A DNA stretch of 15,753 nucleotides. Origin: CAIPFQ01 sp964641775 (GTDB lineage Bacteria; Chlamydiota; Chlamydiia; Chlamydiales; SM23-39). The position numbers and the translations under genes are program-made. Below the pieces are notes generated by a model, which ran no database searches, was not told the DNA's origin, and worked only from the letters and a program-made list of their open reading frames with translations. The stretch covers positions 1 to 15,753 of the forward strand of contig CAZXLK010000025.1 of assembly GCA_964641775.1 (NCBI GenBank). Direction: 5' to 3'. Shown here one piece after another: positions 7,359 through 14,558 of the stretch (position 1 is the first letter of the stretch; every line of letters begins with the position of its first letter).

Positions 7359-7448
7359 CCGTGACCGCTACCGTGACCGAGACCGTGCCCGTTTTCAATC
7401 TTTGCGAATTTATTCGGTATCGGTCTCGGGCACGGTCTCGGTATCGGA
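7359..7448. repeat. CCGNNN / CGGNNN hexamer repeats forming a large inverted repeat between pyrG and yqgF
   Basis: The gap between pyrG and yqgF holds two arrays with a six-base period: CCGNNN units at about 7359-7391 and CGGNNN units at about 7415-7447. Arms 7376-7391 and 7427-7442 (CGGGCACGGTCTCGGT on the second) are a perfect 16-bp inverted repeat around a 35-base centre, with three more pairs beyond two mismatches. The composition is more GC-rich than its surroundings. It could form a stable hairpin in the message between two co-transcribed genes. There is no U-tract, so it is not a classical terminator. Confidence 0.8.
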
Positions 7449-7455
7449 ATATATA

Positions 7456-9042
7456 TCATACAAGGGCTGCTATAAATTCTCGGAAAAGGGGATGAGGCTC
7501 AAGAGGTCTTGATTTGAATTCAGGATGAAACTGGACGCCAAGCATCCATGGATGATCCGGAATTTCTGAAATTTCGCTAAGGGCTTCATCTTCGAGTCTT
7601 CCGGAAAAAACCATCCCTTTGTCTTCAAACTGCTTTTTATAATTATTATTAAACTCATAGCGGTGGCGATGCCTTTCTGAGATGAGCCTTTTTCCATAGG
7701 CCTTAAAACTCAGTGTCCCTTCTTTCAGCTCGCAGGGATAGGCTCCTAGCCGCATCGTACCCCCTTTTGCAGCAATCCCTCTTTGTTCGGTGAGCATGGA
7801 AATGACCGGATGGGGGGTGTTTGGATCGACCTCTGTGGAATGGGCATTTTCCAGTCCCAAAACATTTCGGGCAAATTCGACAATCATCACTTGCATCCCA
7901 AGGCACAGCCCAAAATAAGGGATCTTTTTTTCACGGCAATATTTGGCAGCCTTGACTTTCCCTTCCCAGCCCCGCTCTCCAAATCCTCCCGGGACTAAAT
8001 AGCCATCGCAGCCATGAAAAGATTCATCTTCCATTTGATCCGATTCAAATCTACGGATTTCCAGATCAACTCCTGCATGAATTGCCGCGTGATGCAGCGC
8101 TTCAAATACCGATTTATAGGCATCTTGATGATCCATGTATTTACCAACGACTCCAACCACGATCTTTTTTTTCGGATTTTGGATGGAACTGAGCAATTTT
8201 TCCCATTGCGAAAGCTCTGAGCTGGATGCCTTTAAATGGAGCATTTTGCAGATCATCTGATCAAGGCCTTGGGCGTGCATTTCAATAGGCACTTCATAAA
8301 TGCTATGAGCTACATCTTTTTCATCAATGACCGCATCTTTTGGCACACTGCAAAAAAGAGATATTTTTGATTTGATCTCTTGGCTAAGCGGCTCTTCGCA
8401 CCGGCATAAAATGATATCGGGCATGATTCCAATTTCCCGAAGCGCTTGGACAGAGTGTTGCGTTGGCTTAGTTTTGACTTCTCCTGCAGCTTTTAAATAG
8501 GGGACATAGGTGAGATGGATGTTGATGCAATCATTTGGCCTTTCATATCGAAATTGCCGGATCGCTTCCAAGAAGGGAAGAGATTCAATATCTCCAACGG
8601 TGCCGCCAATTTCAACAATGACGACTTCAATGTTTTCTTCTTGGCCGGCGCAGGTCAAAATCCTTGTTTTAATTTCATCCGTTACATGGGGAACTACCTG
8701 TACTGTCTTTCCTAAATAATCCCCTTTTCTCTCTTTTTTGATCACCGTTTCATAGATTTGTCCCGATGTGGCATTCGAGGCCTTCGATAGGGGGGATTTG
8801 GTAAATCGATAATAGTGGCCCAAATCAAGATCGGTTTCTGCCCCGTCATCGGTTACATAGACCTCTCCATGCTGGAACGGATTCATTGTCCCGGGATCTA
8901 CATTGAGATAGGGATCGAGCTTGAGCATGGCGATTTTGATCCCTCTTGATTCAAGAAGAAGGCCAATAGCAGCAGCGGTGAGCCCCTTCCCTAAAGAAGA
9001 GACGACTCCGCCTGTTACGAAAATGTATTTTGTTGTTGACAT
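7456..9042 (-). CDS. pyrG: CTP synthase
   Basis: Makes CTP from UTP, ATP and glutamine in the cytoplasm. At 528 residues it is full length, with both domains. The N-terminal synthetase domain (about 1-270) shows YIFVTGGVVSSLGKGL (6-21), the KLDPYLNVDPGTMNPFQHGEV block (41-61) and EIGGTVGDIESLPFLEA (144-160). The C-terminal class I glutamine amidotransferase domain shows GYLVPGGFGERG (347-358), the nucleophile Cys380 in YFGLCLGMQ, and His506/Glu508 in GVQFHPE. The ATG at 9042 lies 28 bases inside the kdsB end, with AGAAG upstream, so the pair is probably coupled. The link makes sense, since KdsB consumes CTP. In chlamydiae kdsB-pyrG adjacency is conserved, from memory. Confidence 0.97.
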   Translation of the reverse strand: MSTTKYIFVTGGVVSSLGKGLTAAAIGLLLESRGIKIAMLKLDPYLNVDPGTMNPFQHGEVYVTDDGAETDLDLGHYYRFTKSPLSKASNATSGQIYETVIKKERKGDYLGKTVQVVPHVTDEIKTRILTCAGQEENIEVVIVEIGGTVGDIESLPFLEAIRQFRYERPNDCINIHLTYVPYLKAAGEVKTKPTQHSVQALREIGIMPDIILCRCEEPLSQEIKSKISLFCSVPKDAVIDEKDVAHSIYEVPIEMHAQGLDQMICKMLHLKASSSELSQWEKLLSSIQNPKKKIVVGVVGKYMDHQDAYKSVFEALHHAAIHAGVDLEIRRFESDQMEDESFHGCDGYLVPGGFGERGWEGKVKAAKYCREKKIPYFGLCLGMQVMIVEFARNVLGLENAHSTEVDPNTPHPVISMLTEQRGIAAKGGTMRLGAYPCELKEGTLSFKAYGKRLISERHRHRYEFNNNYKKQFEDKGMVFSGRLEDEALSEISEIPDHPWMLGVQFHPEFKSRPLEPHPLFREFIAALV

Positions 9043-9971
9043 AAGTATTCTTCTAATTTTGCAATATCTGATGGGGTGTCAACGCTAGGCGATGGCGCTT
9101 CAATAACAGCAACTTTGATCCGGTATCCCATTTGTAAAATTTTTAGCTGCTCTAAGTCTTCCGCAATTTGATAGGTTGTGGGCTTTAGTTTACTAAGCTT
9201 TGTTAAAAAACTCTTCCGATAGCAATAAATTCCGATATGGACAAAAGCAGCATTCTCATTATACCGAGAGGGATTTAAAAATCGGGAGGTGCCAAGGAGG
9301 CGCCCGAAATTTGTGCCAGGCATAGCCGGCGCCGAAGCAGCTAAACTTAAAAAGTTTAGCGATGCAGGCGGGTCACAAATTTCGTGGCTGTCCGACGCAG
9401 CCGGGGTCCCCGATGACGCATCGTCATTGGGGCAAGGCGCAGGCAGAACCGATTTTTCAATCTCGAGCGGTATACCATAAGGAATGGGCGATCTACTAAA
9501 ATAAAGGGCATTTCCCTTCGCATCAAATACGCACTTCACTACATGCGGTGATAAATAATCCTCTTTTTTCCCAATGGGAGCTGCAGCTGTTGACATCACT
9601 GCTTTTGGGTCTTTTTTTAGCGCATCTACAATCTTTTCAATCGTTGTTGGATTTGTGCAGGGATGATCTCCTTGTAAAAGAACCAAAAATTCATTCTTAT
9701 TCAAAGAATCATAACTAAGGGTTGCTTCAATGAGCCTTTCAGTCCCATCGCGAGGCTTACTGGATGTCCAAAGAACATCGACCCCCATTTCCTCTACATG
9801 ATCTTTAATTCTCTCATCATCTGTTGCCACAAAAATCTTGCCAAGAACTTTGCAGCGCTGCGCATTTTCAACAGTGCGTTGCAAAATTGTTTTTCCATTA
9901 GCCAGAGCCATAAGTTTCCCGGGAAACCGACTGCTATTGAAACGGGCAGGAATGACACAAGCTACATCCAT
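9015..9971 (-). CDS. kdsB: 3-deoxy-manno-octulosonate cytidylyltransferase with about 60-residue in-frame insertion
   Basis: Activates Kdo as CMP-Kdo for lipopolysaccharide core synthesis. Motifs are IPARFNSSRFPGKL (7-20), VATDDERI (48-55), LLQGDHP (98-104; the family usually has QGDEP), YFSRSPIPYG (157-166), HIGIYCYR (245-252) and VDTPSDIAKLE (297-307). It is 318 residues long, while the family is usually about 250. The excess lies at about residues 172-232, in the loop between YFSRSPIPY and HIGIYCYR, and is exactly the palindromic element at 9277-9457. The reading frame is kept. That insert is rich in Ala, Ser, Pro, Asp and Gly. The ATG at 9971 has no good ribosome site, and a TAAAAT box lies at 9981-9986. 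It heads the kdsB-pgl operon and runs divergently from pfp. Confidence 0.92.
   Translation of the reverse strand: MDVACVIPARFNSSRFPGKLMALANGKTILQRTVENAQRCKVLGKIFVATDDERIKDHVEEMGVDVLWTSSKPRDGTERLIEATLSYDSLNKNEFLVLLQGDHPCTNPTTIEKIVDALKKDPKAVMSTAAAPIGKKEDYLSPHVVKCVFDAKGNALYFSRSPIPYGIPLEIEKSVLPAPCPNDDASSGTPAASDSHEICDPPASLNFLSLAASAPAMPGTNFGRLLGTSRFLNPSRYNENAAFVHIGIYCYRKSFLTKLSKLKPTTYQIAEDLEQLKILQMGYRIKVAVIEAPSPSVDTPSDIAKLEEYLCQQQNTFS
9277..9457. repeat. Palindromic element 1, inserted in frame inside kdsB
   Basis: About 181 bases bounded by AAAAATCGG (9277-9285) and its reverse complement CCGATTTTT (9449-9457). Nested within are CGAAATTTGTG (9305-9315) paired with CACAAATTTCG (9374-9384), a central hairpin GCTAAACTT-AAA-AAGTTTAGC (9340-9360), and a side hairpin CCCCGATGACG-CAT-CGTCATTGGGG (9408-9432). 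The segment at 9401-9432 matches 11986-12017 in element 3 with five differences. It has no gene of its own and is read through as part of KdsB. Edges are approximate, and no target duplication is obvious. Confidence 0.75.
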
Positions 9972-10017
9972 AAGTCCGACATTTTATCAAATCTGTTAGA
10001 TTAAAAGAAGCTTTTGA

Positions 10018-10207
10018 GTCTGTGAAAAAATCGTTACCGGCGCGCCTTTGCGAAATTTTTGGCCCTTTTTCCGCTTTAGCCTTCGACCAACTCTATTCGA
10101 GTTGGCCTCGGCTTGCATCGGAAAAATTGCAGAAAAATTTCATCAAAATCGCTTTGGTCCCAATTTTTTCACAAACTCTTTGGCCAAAAAGCGCCGGTCT
10201 GTGAAAA
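10018..10207. repeat. Palindromic element 2, between kdsB and pfp
   Basis: GTCTGTGAAAA occurs at 10018-10028 and 10197-10207, an 11-base direct repeat that could be a target duplication. Between the copies lie nested inverted repeats: ACCGGCGC (10036-10043) with GCGCCGGT (10191-10198), TTTTTGGCC (10056-10064) with GGCCAAAAA (10182-10190), and a central hairpin CCAACTC-TATTC-GAGTTGG (10087-10105), extended by AGCC/GGCT. TGTGAAAAAAT (10021-10031) also has an inverted copy at 10163-10173. The build resembles elements 1 and 3, but I found no long shared sequence. The right copy lies 8 bases before the pfp ATG. Confidence 0.6.
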
Positions 10208-10214
10208 TACTCCT

Positions 10215-11660
10215 ATGTCGTTTTTGCAAAAAAAGCGTCTTGAATATCAGCCTGCAGTTGCCGATCTCTTAAAGGATCTGAATCAGGTGCAGCTAAAGCC
10301 TACTGCCGCAGGGAAAAATGGATCTGATGTTTTGCAAAAGTTCTTTCCCAATACAAGGGGCAGCAGTCCATATCTTTTGGAAAAAGGGGAGGCGAAAAGA
10401 GGACCCTTAAAAGTAGGTGTGATTTTTTCCGGAGGACAAGCATCAGGCGGCCACAATGTTTTGGCCGGCATTTTTCATGGTCTTAAAACATTTGACCCAC
10501 AATCAACCCTCTTTGGATTTTTGGGTGGGCCTTCGGGTATTATTGAAAATCAAAGAAAAGAGCTTAAAGAAAAAGATATTGCCTCCCATTTCAATCAAGG
10601 CGGTTTTGATTTAATCGGAACAGGAAGGGCCAAGATTGAAACCGAGGAGCAGATGGCAAAAGCAATGGCAAGCTGCAAAGATCTCGATGGGCTCATCATC
10701 ATCGGAGGCGATGATTCCAATACAAATGCCGCCCTCCTTGCCGAATATTTTTTGCAGCAGGGATGCCAAACTCGGGTGATTGGCGTTCCAAAAACCATTG
10801 ATGGCGATTTAAGAAGCCAAGACATTGAACTCTCCTTTGGTTTTGATTCTGCCTGCAAAACCTACTCAGAAATCATTGGCAATATCGCTAGAGATGCCCT
10901 TTCTGCCAAAAAGTACTATCATTTTATCAAACTCATGGGAAGATCAGCGTCTCACATTACACTTGAATGCGCCCTTGCAACTCATCCCAATCTTGCCCTC
11001 ATTGGCGAAGAGAGAAAGCCTTTGAGTGACATCGTAAGTGAAATTTCAACTCTGATTGCCAAAAGACATGAAAAGGGGAAAGATTATGGCGTCATCCTGA
11101 TTCCGGAAGGGCTGATCGAATTTATCCCCGGAGAGATCAAATTCGATGAGGCCATCCAAAAACAAATGGATTTGGAGCGAGATCCTCATGGCAATATCCA
11201 ATTATCAAAAATCGACACCCAAGTTTTTTTGATGAACCTTGTGAAAAAAGAATGTCCTGTAAAATTCTCTGCGCAGGATCATTTTTTGGGCTATGAGGGA
11301 AGGTCTTGCTTTCCTTCCAATTTTGATGCCAACTACGCCTATTCTCTTGGCCTTCTTGCAAGCGTAGCTGTCCGAGACGGAGTGACAGGGGCCATCTCTG
11401 CAATTCAAAATCTAAAACAAGACCCAAAGCATTGGAAATGCAAAATGGTCCCCATCGTCCAATTGATTCATTTAGAAAAAAGACAAGGCAAAGAAAAACC
11501 TGTCATCCAAAAAGCCCTTGTCGATCTCAAAAGCCCTCCGTATCAACAATTTGCCAAAATGAGACAAGCTTGGGAAATGGAAGATGATTATCAGTATCCC
11601 GGCCCCATCCAATTCTTCGGTGATAAAGAACTCACTGATTCAGTCCCACTAACACTATAA
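10215..11660 (+). CDS. pfp: Diphosphate--fructose-6-phosphate 1-phosphotransferase (PPi-dependent phosphofructokinase)
   Basis: Phosphorylates fructose 6-phosphate with pyrophosphate in a reversible glycolytic step. The sequence belongs to the long plant/chlamydia-type PFP group: VGVIFSGGQASGGHNVLAG (67-85), GFLGGPSGII (101-110), IIIGGDDSNTNA (161-172), VPKTIDGDL (191-199) and KLMGRSASHITLEC (239-252). The second Asp of GGDD and the Lys of PKTIDGD are the residues that mark PPi rather than ATP use. I chose the ATG at 10215 (MSFLQKKRLEYQPAV), giving 481 residues. The frame is open from a TTG at 10113, but that part is palindromic element 2. The family is often about 550 residues, so this copy is somewhat short. 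No clear ribosome site precedes the ATG. It is divergent from kdsB and convergent with the MATE gene. Confidence 0.93.
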   Translation: MSFLQKKRLEYQPAVADLLKDLNQVQLKPTAAGKNGSDVLQKFFPNTRGSSPYLLEKGEAKRGPLKVGVIFSGGQASGGHNVLAGIFHGLKTFDPQSTLFGFLGGPSGIIENQRKELKEKDIASHFNQGGFDLIGTGRAKIETEEQMAKAMASCKDLDGLIIIGGDDSNTNAALLAEYFLQQGCQTRVIGVPKTIDGDLRSQDIELSFGFDSACKTYSEIIGNIARDALSAKKYYHFIKLMGRSASHITLECALATHPNLALIGEERKPLSDIVSEISTLIAKRHEKGKDYGVILIPEGLIEFIPGEIKFDEAIQKQMDLERDPHGNIQLSKIDTQVFLMNLVKKECPVKFSAQDHFLGYEGRSCFPSNFDANYAYSLGLLASVAVRDGVTGAISAIQNLKQDPKHWKCKMVPIVQLIHLEKRQGKEKPVIQKALVDLKSPPYQQFAKMRQAWEMEDDYQYPGPIQFFGDKELTDSVPLTL

Positions 11661-11678
11661 TCGTTATCGATCCATTTC

Positions 11679-12095
11679 AACGCAAAGGCGCAAAGACGCA
11701 AAGAACGCAAAGGATGCCCATGTACCCTGGGAATTTGGCTTCCACTTTTTTGCTGGTGCAAAAAAGCTTGGCCCTTCGAAAAATTTTTTCTTCAAGCCTT
11801 CGGCTCGAAAAAAAATTTCCCTCGGGCCTCTGAGCTAAAGCTCAGTGGAGGCCTAGCCTTTGATAGCCCTCAAGGGTGTGGCTAGAGAGGGCCCCGACTT
11901 GGAACTTGTTCCAAGGACATGAGGTGGAAAATTTTCGTCAACCGAAGGTTGAAAGAAAATTTTTTACCGAATGCCTTTTTGCGCACCGGGGCCCCCGAAA
12001 ACGCATCGTTTTTGGGGTGGGAAGCAAAAAGTAGGGGCCCTTTCCTGGGGATATGATCATCCTTTGCGTTCTTTGCGTCTTTGCGCCTTTGCGTT
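11679..12095. repeat. Palindromic element 3: 417 bp with perfect 38-nt terminal inverted repeats, fills the pfp/MATE gap
   Basis: Arms 11679-11716 and 12058-12095 are perfect 38-base reverse complements built of four CGCAAAG units, and the similarity extends about five bases outward with one mismatch. Inside are several hairpins: CTTTTTTGC/GCAAAAAAG (11745-11766), CTGAGCT/AGCTCAG (11830-11845, within a longer GGCCTC...GGAGGCC stem), CTTGGAAC/GTTCCAAG (11898-11915), TCAACC/GGTTGA (11938-11952, inside a GAAAATTTT pair), and CCCCGAAAACG-CAT-CGTTTTTGGGG (11993-12017). I see no credible gene in it. It lies between two convergent genes and could end transcription from both. A non-autonomous mobile element is likely; no transposase is nearby. 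Confidence 0.8.
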
Positions 12096-12112
12096 AAAAT
12101 TCGCGAGAGCGT

Positions 12113-13537
12113 TCACGGTTGATCAATGACTTTATCTATCTCTTTATTTGAAGAAATCAACTCGAGCTTTTTCCAGGCCCCTTTTTTAAACCTAAATAAA
12201 TAGAACAGGTAAAAGAGGAGGGAGTAGAGGACGGTCAAGCCCCAGGCGTATTCGACGGAGAGGCTGTTTTGGACAACGATCAAATAGACGGGGAGCAGAA
12301 GGAAGATCCAAACGGAGATCGATCCTGTGATTAAAAGAAATAGAGTGTCTCCTGCCGCGATGAGAAGTCCGCTTAGGACCCAGCGAAGGCCATCGAAGAA
12401 AATATAGGCAAAAGCAAGGACCATGCAGATCTTGAGGGAATCTGCAATTGTAGGGCTAAGCTGAGAGCTAAATTCTCCGTTTTCAAAATCGGTGAAGAAG
12501 AGAAGTCCTGCAGTATCGACCGGATCAAAAACTAAAAATACTGAAGTAAAGAGCATAAAGAGGACGAGAAGAACTACTCCTGATCTTAAAACTTTGCTCA
12601 CCAAAAAATGCCTTTTGGAGCCGATAAAATTGCCGGCAAGGGCAGCAGAGCCGCGGCAGAGCCCCTCGCAAAAAAAGGAGAGAAGAATCGTAAAGCTTTG
12701 ACAAATGCTGGAAATCGTAATGTGGGTAGGGCTGAGAGCTGTCATGAGCCAATAAAAAACAGCCCATCCAAAGACTTCAAGAAAGCAATAAATTCCTTGC
12801 GGAACACCGATCTTCAAGCATTTGACCATCTCTGTCAAATCAATGCGCCAATTGCCCGTCCCATAGATCCCTCTATTTTTTTTCTTTAAAAAAAGATAAA
12901 CTAGAATCGCTGCTTCAAAAAAATAACCAAAGCATGTTGCAATGGCGGCCCCTTGGATCCCCATCTCCGGAATGATCCCATCGATGCCAAAAATCAGAAT
13001 CCGATCGAGAACAATATTGAGTGCATTGGCAATGATCGCAAGCCATATCATCAGCCTGGTTTTGCCTCTTCCAATAAAAAATCCGACAAAAGCCGTCATT
13101 AGGGCATAGCTTGGGGCAAAAAGCATGAGCCATCGGAAATAAACGATCTCAACTTCTGCATATCTATCCCCATTAAAAATTAAAGGGCCTCCCCAAATTG
13201 CAATGGGAATGCATAAAATCAAAGAAAAAAGAGAGACCCAGGCCATCTGCCAAACAGGAGAGCCTATTTTGTTGTAGAGTTTTGCCCCATTATATTGCGC
13301 GACAAATACTTCCGACATGGCTGTAACCATTCCAATTCCGGAGCTAAATGCCCATGCAAGCGTTCCTGCCGTTACCGAGGCATTCATCGCCTCAATCGAA
13401 TAATGGGCGAGAAAAATCCGATCGGTAAAGATCATGAGAAGCATAGCAAAAGTCGAGACCATCAAGGGAAATGAGATGGTCCAAAGCTCGCGGATGCTCC
13501 CCTCGGGGAAGCGGGTGAGGGTTGTCGGGTTATTCAT
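12113..13537 (-). CDS. MATE family efflux transporter
   Basis: Multidrug and toxic-compound extrusion protein, an inner-membrane antiporter that exports organic cations using a Na+ or H+ gradient. At 474 residues with about 12 hydrophobic helices it has the standard size. The N-terminus has ELWTISFPLMVSTFAMLLMIFTDRIFLAHYS, which contains the first-helix Asp39 found in many MATE proteins. The second half repeats the pattern (KIGVPQGIYCFLEVFGWAVFYWL). The C-terminal tail is basic, then acidic. The substrate cannot be predicted. The ATG at 13537 has no good ribosome site. A TATACT about 28 bases upstream is a possible -10. It is divergent from the metallo-beta-lactamase gene and convergent with pfp across element 3. 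Confidence 0.9.
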   Translation of the reverse strand: MNNPTTLTRFPEGSIRELWTISFPLMVSTFAMLLMIFTDRIFLAHYSIEAMNASVTAGTLAWAFSSGIGMVTAMSEVFVAQYNGAKLYNKIGSPVWQMAWVSLFSLILCIPIAIWGGPLIFNGDRYAEVEIVYFRWLMLFAPSYALMTAFVGFFIGRGKTRLMIWLAIIANALNIVLDRILIFGIDGIIPEMGIQGAAIATCFGYFFEAAILVYLFLKKKNRGIYGTGNWRIDLTEMVKCLKIGVPQGIYCFLEVFGWAVFYWLMTALSPTHITISSICQSFTILLSFFCEGLCRGSAALAGNFIGSKRHFLVSKVLRSGVVLLVLFMLFTSVFLVFDPVDTAGLLFFTDFENGEFSSQLSPTIADSLKICMVLAFAYIFFDGLRWVLSGLLIAAGDTLFLLITGSISVWIFLLLPVYLIVVQNSLSVEYAWGLTVLYSLLFYLFYLFRFKKGAWKKLELISSNKEIDKVIDQP

Positions 13538-13591
13538 AATAATTTAAGAGGTTGAATGTCAGTATAACAAATAGCCCTTTAAAAATCCCTC

Positions 13592-13619
13592 TTTACACTA
13601 AAAATAAATTCTTTATTTT
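13592..13619 (+). promoter_or_regulatory. Candidate promoter for the metallo-beta-lactamase-fold gene
   Basis: TTTACA (13592-13597) and TATTTT (13614-13619) are separated by 16 bases. The predicted transcript start is near 13626, three bases before the ATG, so the message would be nearly leaderless. This fits the lack of a ribosome site before that gene. Pattern reading only. Confidence 0.4.
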
Positions 13620-13628
13620 CCGGTCTAT

Positions 13629-14558
13629 ATGGTTAAACGATTTTCCAACCCCTATCTCTTCGACTCCAAGAGATCCATTTGGAACTATCTCCTCTGGAAA
13701 ACGGGACTTTATGATGATCCCGATCATCTACCTCCTCTCCCTGCAGATTTTTCCTATCCGGCATCGCCTGATTTTTTTGATCCCAATCTTCCCTTTGTTT
13801 TATGGATTGGGCATTCAACTTTTTTGATTGCTGTGGATGGTAAATTAATTCTTACTGACCCCGTATGGGACTCCCACTGCGCCCCCATCCGTTTGAAATC
13901 ATTCAAAAGACGGCATGATCCCGCTATAGATCTTTGCGATTTGCCAAAAATTGATTATGTACTCATTAGCCATAACCACTATGACCATCTCGATGCGAAA
14001 ACGGTAAAACATCTCCATGCATTTCATCCCGAAATTGAATGGGTGATCCCTTTGGGTTTATCCAAATGGTTTCATGCGCGGGGCATTTCCAGAGTGCATG
14101 AGCTCAATTGGTGGGAAACTTGGGATTGCATCACCGCTGTTCCGGCGCAACATTTTTCAGGGCGGAGCATTTGGGACCAAAATAAAACTTTTTGGAATGG
14201 CTATGTGTTTGAACGAGACGGCAAAAGGTTTTATTTTACCGGTGATACCGGATATAACCCGGTGAATTTCAAAATGATTGGAGAGTGTTGGCCCCACATG
14301 GATTTAAGCATGATCCCAATTGGGACCTACGTCCCTAGAAAATTCATGCAGCCTGTCCATTGCAGTCCAAAAGAGGCCGTACAAATTCACACCGAAGTGA
14401 AATCAAAATTAAGCATTGGGATGCATTGGAAAACCTTTTGCCTTTCTGATGAACCGATGGATCGACCTCCCTATGATCTCTATCTTGCCATGAGCGAAAA
14501 AAAACTCCCTTATGATACATTTTTGGCAGTAGAGCCGAAAACGTATGTCAATTGGTGA
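13629..14558 (+). CDS. Metallo-beta-lactamase-fold hydrolase, NAPE-PLD-like
   Basis: A 309-residue zinc hydrolase of the group that includes N-acyl-phosphatidylethanolamine phospholipase D and bacterial UlaG/RomA-like proteins. The metal site is complete: SHNHYDHLD (His115, His117, Asp119, His120), His175 in PAQHFSGR, Asp206 in FTGDTGYN, and His266 in GMHWKTF. WIGHSTFLIAVDGKLILTDPVWDSHCAP (59-86) and the late QPVHCSPKEAVQIH segment are typical of NAPE-PLD-like members. There is no signal peptide, so it is probably cytoplasmic. The true substrate is unknown; a phospholipid role is only a guess from the family. The next gene, a methyltransferase, starts inside its last codons, so the two probably form one operon. 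There is no clear ribosome site. Confidence 0.85.
   Translation: MVKRFSNPYLFDSKRSIWNYLLWKTGLYDDPDHLPPLPADFSYPASPDFFDPNLPFVLWIGHSTFLIAVDGKLILTDPVWDSHCAPIRLKSFKRRHDPAIDLCDLPKIDYVLISHNHYDHLDAKTVKHLHAFHPEIEWVIPLGLSKWFHARGISRVHELNWWETWDCITAVPAQHFSGRSIWDQNKTFWNGYVFERDGKRFYFTGDTGYNPVNFKMIGECWPHMDLSMIPIGTYVPRKFMQPVHCSPKEAVQIHTEVKSKLSIGMHWKTFCLSDEPMDRPPYDLYLAMSEKKLPYDTFLAVEPKTYVNW

Noticed and set aside
7351..7398. A 16-residue TTG-started N-terminal extension of YqgF
   Set aside because: It is a direct translation of the CCGNNN hexamer repeat. The family begins at MRIAAIDFG.
9289..9480. A plus-strand open frame across the kdsB insertion
   Set aside because: It arises because both strands of the GC-rich palindrome are open. 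It has no ribosome site and no family resemblance.
10113..10214. A 34-residue TTG-started N-terminal extension of PFP
   Set aside because: It translates palindromic element 2 and has no PFP character. MSFLQKKRLEYQP at 10215 fits the family.
11679..12095. A CRISPR array in the pfp/MATE gap
   Set aside because: The repeats are inverted and paired, not regularly spaced direct repeats with unique spacers, and there are no cas genes.
12492..12889. Plus-strand open frames opposite the MATE gene
   Set aside because: They are shadows of a well-supported membrane transporter on the minus strand and lack any motif.
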